A DNA stretch of 64,000 nucleotides, taken from contig NZ_CAKRXI010000004.1 in assembly GCF_934424005.1 (NCBI RefSeq), positions 38,871 to 102,870 on the forward strand. The letters are read 5' to 3'. The position numbers and the translations under genes are program-made. Source of the stretch: an uncultured Blautia sp. Lineage in GTDB: Bacteria > Bacillota > Clostridia > Lachnospirales > Lachnospiraceae. The notes beneath the pieces are model-generated. The model made no database searches, had not been told where the DNA came from, and was given only the letters and a program-made list of their open reading frames with translations. The first letter of the stretch is position 1. Each line of letters starts with the position of its first letter. This document shows positions 53,963 through 62,304 of the stretch, one piece after another.

Positions 53963-55076
53963 AACACCATTGACGAAATTTTTATTCAATAAAGCAGCTG
54001 CAAATAGAATTCCATTAAGTGGTACGTTTGAATTGAGTCCAATATGCAATTTTGACTGCAGGATGTGTTATGTAAGACAGACACCAGAGCAGGTTGAAAA
54101 GCATTCAAGAAAAATGCGAACATTGCAGGAATGGAAGGAAATTGCTGATCAGGCAGCAGAAATGGGAATGCTTTATCTTTTGCTTACAGGTGGAGAACCG
54201 TTGCTATGGCCAGATTTCTGGGAATTGTATGAGTATCTGGTACAAAAAGGTTTTGTTATCAGTATTAATACGAATGGCTCACTGATTGATGAAAAAGCAG
54301 TAGAAAAATTCAGAGAGATGCCTCCTTCCAGAATTAATATTACGTTATATGGTGCATCGGATAATACTTATGGAAAACTGTGCAGAAATAAAAAAGGTTT
54401 TACAATGGTTGATAAAGCAATATCTATGCTGCAGGAAATTGGAATCAATGTAAAGTTAAATTGTTCACTAACTCCATATAATTGTGATGATTTGGAAAAG
54501 ATAATCGAATATGCTCAAAAGCGTAAATTGATTTTGGAGATAGTTACGTATATGTTTCCACCGCTCCGTAAAGATCCGACAAGGATTGGGGAAAATGATC
54601 GATTTACAGCAGAAGAATCTGCGCAATGGAGACTGAAAAGATATAGATTGCAATATGGTGAAGAACATTATAAAAAATATCTTCAGGATATTGTAAAGGG
54701 AATGGGGAATCCACTGGGAATAGATGAGAATTGTTATGATCCTGTAGATGGAAAGGTTCGGTGCAGAGCTGGTAAGGCTGCTTTTTGGGCAACCTGGGAT
54801 GGACGGCTGCTTCCCTGTGGAATGATGACTAAGCCAGCAATTAATTTGGAAAAGAAACTCTTTGCAGAGGCATGGCAGGAGTTGTTGGAAGTAACTGGAA
54901 AAATTAAATTATCAGGAGTCTGCAGCAAATGTGGTAACCAAAGCATATGTCATGCGTGTGCAGCCATGGCACTTGCGGAAACCGGGGAGTTTGAGCAGAT
55001 ACCGAAATATTTGTGTGAAATGATGCAATTTTTAAGAAAACAGGCATCAGAACAACTTAGAATCTATGGCATGTAA
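53937..55076 (+). CDS. Radical SAM/SPASM maturase
   Basis: A 379-aa radical SAM enzyme. The [4Fe-4S] motif is Cys37, Cys41, Cys44 (CNFDCRMC) and LTGGEPLLWPDF is the GGEP motif. The SPASM region has CRAGKAAFWATWDGRLLPCG, then CSKCGNQSICHAC and a final LCEM, ligands for additional clusters. SPASM enzymes make thioether, carbon-carbon or other crosslinks in RiPPs. With a Cys-containing peptide, a PqqD protein and an HprK-like kinase in the same unit, modification of the peptide at 52806 is the likely job. Confidence 0.9.
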   Translation: MNTREIRYETPLTKFLFNKAAANRIPLSGTFELSPICNFDCRMCYVRQTPEQVEKHSRKMRTLQEWKEIADQAAEMGMLYLLLTGGEPLLWPDFWELYEYLVQKGFVISINTNGSLIDEKAVEKFREMPPSRINITLYGASDNTYGKLCRNKKGFTMVDKAISMLQEIGINVKLNCSLTPYNCDDLEKIIEYAQKRKLILEIVTYMFPPLRKDPTRIGENDRFTAEESAQWRLKRYRLQYGEEHYKKYLQDIVKGMGNPLGIDENCYDPVDGKVRCRAGKAAFWATWDGRLLPCGMMTKPAINLEKKLFAEAWQELLEVTGKIKLSGVCSKCGNQSICHACAAMALAETGEFEQIPKYLCEMMQFLRKQASEQLRIYGM

Positions 55077-55119
55077 AAGTGCATAGATATAATGTGACTT
55101 TTTATTAAGGAGGACAGTT

Positions 55120-58100
55120 ATGAAAAATAAGGTAAAACAAATACTGTCAATTGCGATGACAGTATGCATGTTGTCAACAATGGTTCCTCTTACGACTTAT
55201 GGTGCAGATGTGGATTTTGGCGATGATACAGCTGTCACGGTAGAGTCAGAAGAAGACAATGAAAATGGTGAAGAGACAACGGATTCAGCAGAAGTTGAAA
55301 TAAGTGAGGATGAGCAGACTGATGAAAATGCAGATGTCCTCATAGAAGATGATGAAACGCAGGATGAATCAGAAGATAGTTTTTCTTCTGATGAGAGCCT
55401 GACTACAGAGGAAGATGTATTTACGGACAGTGTTGGATCATCAGAGGGAGCGAAACCGGTAGATGGAGTGACTCAGGGACAGCCATTTGTAGCAGGAACT
55501 GCTGGAAGCCAGAACTTCAGAATTCCATCAATGGTTACGTTGTCAAATGGAACCATTGTTGCAGCAGCAGATATGAGATGGAATACTACAGTAGATGCTG
55601 GTGGCTTGGATACGATTGTTGCAAGATCAATGGATAATGGAGCAACATGGAATTATACAGTTGCAAATTATATGGGAGATAATGGGAATAAATATGACTC
55701 TGCGTCTACGGCTTTTATTGATCCGGCACTTGCGACAGATGGCCAGAAGGTCTATATGCTTGTGGATCTTTTTCCGGGTGGAGTTGGATTAAATAATGCC
55801 AATACAACACCAAAGGCCGGTACAGGATTTAATGATGCGGGCTATTTAATGCTTACTGAAAATGGAAAAACATCATACGAATATTATTATGACAGTGATA
55901 ATAGATATATTTGTAAGAATGATGGAACAGTAGTAGCGGATTATACAGTAGATAAATTTTATAATTTATATAAGAATGGGGAAAAAGTAAGTAATCTGTT
56001 TTATGCGGATTCTCCATATAATGTATTTCCGACAAACTATTTGTATTTTACAGTATCAGAAGATTCTGGAGCTACATGGTCAGAGCCGATGATCATTAAT
56101 AATAATCAGGTTCGAAATTCCGGTGAAACATTTTATGGTGTAGGACCAGGAAGTGGACTTGTGCTTACAGATGGAATAATTGTAATGCCATGCTATTCTT
56201 ATGATGGCAATGTGAATAACCAGAGAACAAGTTTTATTTATTCAACAGATCAAGGCAAAAACTGGACCAGAGTTGCAAATGCAACAGGTTCTGAGCATTG
56301 GTCAAGTGAAAGTGCAATTGTACAGATTAATGATGCGACAGTACGTTCTTTCTATAGAGATGGTTATTCAACCATATATTATACAGATTATGTATATGAA
56401 AATGGTAATTGGAAAACATGTGAACCTGTCGATCTTGGAATCACAAAGAAATCCAATAATCAGTTATCTGCAATTAAATATAGCAAACAAATTAATGGAA
56501 ATACAGTAATCTTCATTTCTACAGCTACAACAGGACAGAATTATGACAGACTAGATGGAAAAATTTATGCATTTGCGTTAAATGATGACAATACCATGAA
56601 GAGTATTGGAGAATATGCTGTTAATTCTGGAACATATCAGTATTCTAGCCTGGCAGAACTGGCAAATGGAAATATTGGACTTCTTTATGAAAATGGAAAA
56701 GCATCTATTGTATATAGTGAGATACCAGTTTCATCAGTTGTGAAAGAAGAAGAGATACCTGGTGACCCAGGAAACGGAACCGAAGAGAATCCATATAATG
56801 TTTCAACAGAAGTAAGTCTCCCTGAATTGAAAACTGGAGAAAGTATTTATTTAACAGCTGGAAAAGAGGCAGAGTGGACGATTAGCGGTACAAACCTCAA
56901 TATAGAAGCGGTAGATGCTGAAAGTCTGGAAGTGCAGGACGATGTATCGGTACAGGATGCAGAGAATAACCCGAATGTAAAGGCAGAAGTGGTTGAGATA
57001 ACTGCTGTTTCAGAAGGTAATGCAACAATTACTGCGTCAACAGACGGTGTGAAATATGAAAAAACAATTAATGTTTTGGCAGCAGATAACAGTTCTGATG
57101 TGATTGGAGATCTGGTAACAATAGAAAATACTCCTTTTGTTGGCGGAACGAATTATATTAGAGAGAAATCAAGCAGTTGGCCATATAATTATTCAAACAA
57201 GGATAGTAGCAGTAATACACAAAAAATCACAAAACTGACAGTGTCAGTTGGTGTTACATTTGATGTAGATATTTTGTCGGGAACGAACGTGACCTGGAGT
57301 AGTGCAAACAGTCAAATAGCATCAGTTGATTCAGAGGGAAAGGTCACAGGTGTGAAGGCTGGTGAAACAATAATAACAGCTGTGATAGGTGGAGCAGCCT
57401 ATAGTATGCCAGTTGTCGTAACACGAGGCGCAGGAACGACAACAGATGGCTCGGTACGATGGGTAGATTTCTATATCAGTAATATACTTAATACTACAGT
57501 ATACTATAGCAGGGATTGTTCATCGGATCTGATTGAAGCTAAAGTAGGTGAGGTTTTTTATGTTACTTATTCAAATACAGATCCTTTTGCGGTAGACTTT
57601 TTTGGAAAACCGAATGAAGGTTATGCATTAACGAGAATGAGTGCAACAAATTCAGCTGGCGAATATTTTGCATTAGATAAGATAACGGATGTAAAAGAGC
57701 TGGAGTTTTATACGAAAGGACCTGGAACAAATCAGGCAAATATATGGGGATTAACTAAATTAAGTGGAATGCTTCAAAAAGCACGGGACAATTCTTGTGA
57801 CGGTGTGATGGGATTTACACGATTAGAAGGAGATGCAAATAATATTCAGTCATCTCTGGTATTTGAATCTGAAAAGTTACCTACAGTAAAGAAAGAAGTA
57901 GAAGGAATTTTAGGAACAAGTGGAAATAAAGATGACTATCGTGAATACCAGGAAGGAATGTCTGCGTCAGTTGGAGAGACTGTGTATTTTAAAGTTACAG
58001 TGACTCAGTATGAGACACAGGATAAGGATAAGGAATATGATGCTTCTATTACATATAGTAATGCAGCATTGACTGACAAATTGAATAAAGCAGTATTTAA

Positions 58101-60276
58101 TGGAACTAGTTCTTCAACGATGGAGATAGCATCATCTACCAGTCCATCAGATACAGAGCTAAGCAATTCAGTCGTCAACAAGGACAGAGAACTTGTTTAT
58201 TATGTTGCATATAAAATACAGGACAAAGATCTTGATACAACGATTACAAATGTTGTAGATCTTTCGTTCAATTATAAAGCAAAATATAGTTCTGGTACCT
58301 TTGCGAGTTCGGCAGAAGACAGTGCTGTTATTTCAGCTTTAAAATTTAAACCAAAGAATATTGTTATTGATTTTGGAATTCCGGTAAAGATTGACTATAG
58401 AGGAAAAGAGGCACATGGTCGATATGACTTGGAAGATGCTGAATTTGACACCACATATGGAAAAGTAGAGGTAAAGGATAATGTTATAACATATACACCA
58501 GTTCGTGTACTGGAAGGAACGGATACAGTTACAATAAAAAATGAAAAAGGCGCTTCATATTCATTTAAAGTTTATCCGGCGACGACCGTGTATTATGAAG
58601 AAGAGTTTGCTGAAAATACAGAGCACACATCTACTGATATGCGTCAGCAGGATTCAGCACCAGGCAGTGGTGGAGCTAATTATGGATATGATGCTGCATA
58701 TAAGAATGGAACTGGATCTGCGGTAAACCTTTTGGAGGCTAAGAATATTCAATTTAAGGGCACTGGTGTAGATATTTATGCAAATACCACTACTAATACT
58801 GGAACTATGATGATAAAGGTCAAAAATTCCGAGAATAAAGTGGTAAAAGTAGTTGCTGTTGATACCAAGATGGCAAATGGTGAAGGAGCTCCTCAGGAAT
58901 ACAATCAGGCAGTTGAAGGAAAGAATGTTCCGGTTGCAACACTAGATTTTGGAACATATGATGAGTATACTGCTAATATAAGTTGTGTAAAATCTGGAAG
59001 TGCTGGAAAGAGTGAAACATGGTTTGATGGTTTCCGTGTATATAATACGTTGACAGATAATGATACGGTAGAAAGGGTTTATACTCAGGATAATGAGGCA
59101 AATCCGGTTTATTGTGAGTTACGAGATCAGGTACTCAGCGGATTAAATATTGATACAACAAAAAGTCAGTATGCAGATCAGATTGGTCAAAAACTGCACA
59201 GCCAGATTTATGATATGGCGGGAAAAGATACTGGAGCTGTTGTAATTTCGAATGCAAAATATGATGGAAGTACGAAGGTTGATCCGATGTGGCTTCTGGA
59301 TAATGGGCCTAAGAATGAACTGTATTTAGCAAAGAATCAGTCTGTAGTATTTAGGCTTAATAATGCAGCACAGATTGGTATTAAGGGAGTAAATAACAAT
59401 ACAACATATGACATGGGAATAGATGGCAGCATGGTAAAAAGCGGAGAATCTGTAGGAACTGCAGATATGTTTTATCCAGTGAAGGCAGGAACTGTTGTTA
59501 TTACTAACAAAGGTGATGCACTCCTCTCCATCACAAAGATTAAGGCATTCAACGTTGCCAATGCAACCTACCTCTTCGCCCCACTTACCGAGGAATCTCT
59601 GACAGCTGCCCTAGTAGGTCTTGGATATGAGAAAGCACCGGAACCAACTGCAACTGCTACTCCAACACCGACCGTAACTGCAACCGCTGCACCAACTCAG
59701 AAACCAGTTCAGCAGATCAAGCTCGCAACACCGAAGCTTGGAAAAGTTGTTTCCGCAGGATACAATGCTCTGAAACTGAACTGGAGTAAGGTGAACGGTG
59801 CTGATGGATACCGTATATACGTAAAAGTCAACGGACAGTGGAAAGCACTTGGAAATACCAAGAGTACAACCTATGTTCATAAGAAACTGGAAACAGGTAA
59901 GAGCTATACTTATACAGTAAAAGCATACAAGAATACCAAATCTGGTACAGTTTGGAGTTCTTATGACAAGAAAGGTATAACAGGCAAAGCTGTCTTAAGT
60001 GCACCGTCACTTCGTAAAGCAAAGAGAACTTCTGCAAAGAAGGCAACTCTTTCCTGGAAAAAAGTAAACGGAGCAAGTGGATATGTTGTTTACCGCAAGA
60101 CAAACAACGGAAGATGGCAGATTGTCAAGAAAATTACCAAAGGAAATATAACTTCCTTCACAGACAAGAAGTTATCTAAAGGTAAGAAGTATACTTATAC
60201 AGTAAGAGCTTACCGCACGGTAGGAAAGAAAAATATCTACAGCGGATACAACAAAAAAGGTCTGAAAGTAAAATAA
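55120..60276 (+). CDS. Secreted sialidase, GH33, multidomain
   Basis: 1718 aa. A signal peptide (1-29) is followed by an acidic linker. The GH33 beta-propeller (about 120-535) has the FRIP motif at about 132 and Asp boxes SMDNGATW (170), SEDSGATW (313) and STDQGKNW (375). After it come a beta domain, a Big_2-like domain (about 710-767, VTWSSANSQIASVDSEGKVTG), further extracellular domains, a jelly-roll-like region (about 1140-1310), a Pro/Thr linker and two FN3-like repeats (about 1530-1718). It releases terminal sialic acid from mucin glycans outside the cell. No LPXTG anchor. TAAGGAGGA precedes the ATG. From about 59520 codons become more C-ending. Confidence 0.9.
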   Translation: MKNKVKQILSIAMTVCMLSTMVPLTTYGADVDFGDDTAVTVESEEDNENGEETTDSAEVEISEDEQTDENADVLIEDDETQDESEDSFSSDESLTTEEDVFTDSVGSSEGAKPVDGVTQGQPFVAGTAGSQNFRIPSMVTLSNGTIVAAADMRWNTTVDAGGLDTIVARSMDNGATWNYTVANYMGDNGNKYDSASTAFIDPALATDGQKVYMLVDLFPGGVGLNNANTTPKAGTGFNDAGYLMLTENGKTSYEYYYDSDNRYICKNDGTVVADYTVDKFYNLYKNGEKVSNLFYADSPYNVFPTNYLYFTVSEDSGATWSEPMIINNNQVRNSGETFYGVGPGSGLVLTDGIIVMPCYSYDGNVNNQRTSFIYSTDQGKNWTRVANATGSEHWSSESAIVQINDATVRSFYRDGYSTIYYTDYVYENGNWKTCEPVDLGITKKSNNQLSAIKYSKQINGNTVIFISTATTGQNYDRLDGKIYAFALNDDNTMKSIGEYAVNSGTYQYSSLAELANGNIGLLYENGKASIVYSEIPVSSVVKEEEIPGDPGNGTEENPYNVSTEVSLPELKTGESIYLTAGKEAEWTISGTNLNIEAVDAESLEVQDDVSVQDAENNPNVKAEVVEITAVSEGNATITASTDGVKYEKTINVLAADNSSDVIGDLVTIENTPFVGGTNYIREKSSSWPYNYSNKDSSSNTQKITKLTVSVGVTFDVDILSGTNVTWSSANSQIASVDSEGKVTGVKAGETIITAVIGGAAYSMPVVVTRGAGTTTDGSVRWVDFYISNILNTTVYYSRDCSSDLIEAKVGEVFYVTYSNTDPFAVDFFGKPNEGYALTRMSATNSAGEYFALDKITDVKELEFYTKGPGTNQANIWGLTKLSGMLQKARDNSCDGVMGFTRLEGDANNIQSSLVFESEKLPTVKKEVEGILGTSGNKDDYREYQEGMSASVGETVYFKVTVTQYETQDKDKEYDASITYSNAALTDKLNKAVFNGTSSSTMEIASSTSPSDTELSNSVVNKDRELVYYVAYKIQDKDLDTTITNVVDLSFNYKAKYSSGTFASSAEDSAVISALKFKPKNIVIDFGIPVKIDYRGKEAHGRYDLEDAEFDTTYGKVEVKDNVITYTPVRVLEGTDTVTIKNEKGASYSFKVYPATTVYYEEEFAENTEHTSTDMRQQDSAPGSGGANYGYDAAYKNGTGSAVNLLEAKNIQFKGTGVDIYANTTTNTGTMMIKVKNSENKVVKVVAVDTKMANGEGAPQEYNQAVEGKNVPVATLDFGTYDEYTANISCVKSGSAGKSETWFDGFRVYNTLTDNDTVERVYTQDNEANPVYCELRDQVLSGLNIDTTKSQYADQIGQKLHSQIYDMAGKDTGAVVISNAKYDGSTKVDPMWLLDNGPKNELYLAKNQSVVFRLNNAAQIGIKGVNNNTTYDMGIDGSMVKSGESVGTADMFYPVKAGTVVITNKGDALLSITKIKAFNVANATYLFAPLTEESLTAALVGLGYEKAPEPTATATPTPTVTATAAPTQKPVQQIKLATPKLGKVVSAGYNALKLNWSKVNGADGYRIYVKVNGQWKALGNTKSTTYVHKKLETGKSYTYTVKAYKNTKSGTVWSSYDKKGITGKAVLSAPSLRKAKRTSAKKATLSWKKVNGASGYVVYRKTNNGRWQIVKKITKGNITSFTDKKLSKGKKYTYTVRAYRTVGKKNIYSGYNKKGLKVK

Positions 60277-60291
60277 GATAGGAATTAACCC

Positions 60292-60324
60292 AAAAGGGTC
60301 TGGCGAATAATGCCAGACCCTTTT
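60292..60324 (+). terminator. Terminator after the sialidase gene
   Basis: AAAAGGGTCTGGC (60292-60304), a 7-nt loop, GCCAGACCCTTTT (60312-60324): a perfect 13-bp stem. A and T flanks suggest possible two-way action. Confidence 0.92.
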
Positions 60325-60352
60325 GATTTCCGAAAATAACCAACGAAAACCT

Positions 60353-60408
60353 CATACTTTAGTAGGAAGTAAGTACACTCATTAGATAGTAGAATCTAAA
60401 AATGTATA
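60353..60408 (+). promoter_or_regulatory. Conserved promoter motif copy C, AMP-ligase gene
   Basis: CATACTTTAGT (60353-60363), 26 bp, TAGAAT (60390-60395), 7 bp, TGTATA (60403-60408). Same blocks and spacing as copies A and B. It begins 29 bp after the sialidase terminator. Confidence 0.8.
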
Positions 60409-60467
60409 GGTAGCTTTAGTGCGACTTGCGTTTTGAGGAGAAAGAAAAATATGAGGAGGGTGTGAGA

Positions 60468-62195
60468 GTGAATTGTGATAAGAAGCCGAGCGAGGAGCGG
60501 CGCTGGATGCAATATTATCCGCAAATGATGCTGCGGATGATCCAGAAACCGGATTGTACTGTGTGGGAATATCTGGAACGTCATTGTCCAGGAATGGATG
60601 TGGCTGCAATCCATTATTATGGAGAGGATATCACCTGGAAAACGGTTTTTGAAGAATCAGAAAAGTGTGCAAAATCGTTAAAGACAATGGGATTTGGTGA
60701 AGGAGATCAGATACCGGTATTTTTCCGACTTGTACCGAACTTTATCTATCTCTTACTGGCAGCAGAAAAAATTGGAGCATCCCTGCTTTGCAGAGATAAC
60801 ACACTTTTGGAGAATGTAGAGGCTGTCAGTAAAGCGGATGCAAAAGCAATTTTTGCGCATGATTTTCTTTCTAAGAAAGAGATGAAAGCTTATTGCGAGA
60901 ATGCAGGAGTGAAGAAAATTATTCTTCTTGACCCGATGTATTACGGGGATCCGAAGACACTTCCGGATTACATAAAGGCATCACTGGATGAATATTATCC
61001 GCGGGTTACAGCTGCAGGTGACTGCATTATGAATTGGGATAAGTTCCTCAGTTTAGGTGAATATTACGTGGGTAAAGTAGAAGTGGAAAAAGATCTTTCA
61101 AGACCACTGTTTCGTGCGTACACAAGTGGTTCAACCGGACCATCCAAGCAAGTGATCCACTGTGCAAACAGTATTCTTGGAACTATCTGTCAGATGAATT
61201 TTTATGGTGGTGCAGATGATTTTCGTCCAACCTGGATGGTTACCTGTCTGCCACCTGCATTGGTTGCAGTTGTCGTTTCGATGGTATTGCTTCCGTTATC
61301 TTCCAATAAGCTTTTGATTATGAATCCATTTGTGGATCCGGAGGATGTTGATTTAGAAATGATGCGTTATCGCCCGAATGGATGGCCGATGATTCCGATG
61401 TTTATTGAAATGATCATGCGAAATGGACGAGTTCCGGATGATTATGATATGTCACATCTTCTGGCAGCAGGTGCCGGATGTGAGGCGGTAAATAATAATC
61501 AGCTTGACCGCGTGCAGAGTTTTCTTGAAAAACACAACTGCAAAGCACGTTTTACGGTTGGATATGGAAGTAGCGAAGGCGGCTCTAATCTGACATTTCA
61601 GATGGCACCCAAAGCAATTCATAACGGAAATGTTGGTGTACCAATGCCATTGAATGATATGGGAGTATTCAAGCCGGGAACGCAGGAAGAACTTGGATAT
61701 AACGAAATGGGTGAGATTTGTACATCAGGACCGGGAAATATGCTGGGCTATGATCGTAGGAGTGCAACGGCCAAAACACTTCAGACGCATGCAGATGGAA
61801 AAATCTGGCTGCATACCGGAGACATCGGATATGTAGATGAAGATGGAGTGTTCTATGTATTAAATCGTGGAGCAGCACATCGTTTTGGCGGGGGAGAACT
61901 TGCAGTTCTTCCAATGGAAAATCGGCTTGCAGATGCAAAAATCAAAGGCATCAAAGATGAATTTTTTGTTTTGATTGAAGATGAGGATCATGATGGATAT
62001 TTTGTTCCGTATCTTTATGTTGTCCTTGAAGATGGATACACCGTAGAGGACATTACTGAGGCTGTACAGTCTTGTCTGGAACCACATATGTTTCCAATTG
62101 AAATATTAGCAATTGATGAAAGACCTTTCTTCCATTTCAAGACAAACCGTATCGAATTGTCTCAGGAATTGAAGCAAAAGAAATTCAATTGCTAA
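60468..62195 (+). CDS. AMP-forming acyl/aryl ligase (ANL superfamily)
   Basis: About 575 aa. The adenylation core motif AYTSGSTGPSKQVIH, the YGSSEGG segment that binds adenine, HTGDIGYVDEDG with its conserved Asp, and a C-terminal subdomain ending FFHFKTNRIEL, whose Lys is a plausible catalytic lysine. It activates a carboxylate with ATP; the acid cannot be named. No carrier protein or other synthetase domain is attached. I use GTG 60468, seven bases after GAGGAGGG; the frame opens at TTG 60426. It carries promoter copy C, so it is probably controlled with the EPS and RiPP-type genes. Confidence 0.88.
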   Translation: MNCDKKPSEERRWMQYYPQMMLRMIQKPDCTVWEYLERHCPGMDVAAIHYYGEDITWKTVFEESEKCAKSLKTMGFGEGDQIPVFFRLVPNFIYLLLAAEKIGASLLCRDNTLLENVEAVSKADAKAIFAHDFLSKKEMKAYCENAGVKKIILLDPMYYGDPKTLPDYIKASLDEYYPRVTAAGDCIMNWDKFLSLGEYYVGKVEVEKDLSRPLFRAYTSGSTGPSKQVIHCANSILGTICQMNFYGGADDFRPTWMVTCLPPALVAVVVSMVLLPLSSNKLLIMNPFVDPEDVDLEMMRYRPNGWPMIPMFIEMIMRNGRVPDDYDMSHLLAAGAGCEAVNNNQLDRVQSFLEKHNCKARFTVGYGSSEGGSNLTFQMAPKAIHNGNVGVPMPLNDMGVFKPGTQEELGYNEMGEICTSGPGNMLGYDRRSATAKTLQTHADGKIWLHTGDIGYVDEDGVFYVLNRGAAHRFGGGELAVLPMENRLADAKIKGIKDEFFVLIEDEDHDGYFVPYLYVVLEDGYTVEDITEAVQSCLEPHMFPIEILAIDERPFFHFKTNRIELSQELKQKKFNC

Positions 62196-62304
62196 ATAGA
62201 TCTGTTTCTGTGAAACAAAGGAATATCGTAACTGCGAGGTTACTGAGCGGTTACGACATACCAGGTGAAACTGTAAAATAATAATAAGAAAGAAGGAGAG
62301 AATA

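Noticed and set aside
46187..55076. Lasso peptide cluster, because nucleotidyltransferase, HprK-like kinase and PqqD-like genes occur in some.
   Set aside because: No asparagine-synthetase-like cyclase and no transglutaminase-like leader peptidase are present; a radical SAM/SPASM enzyme is.
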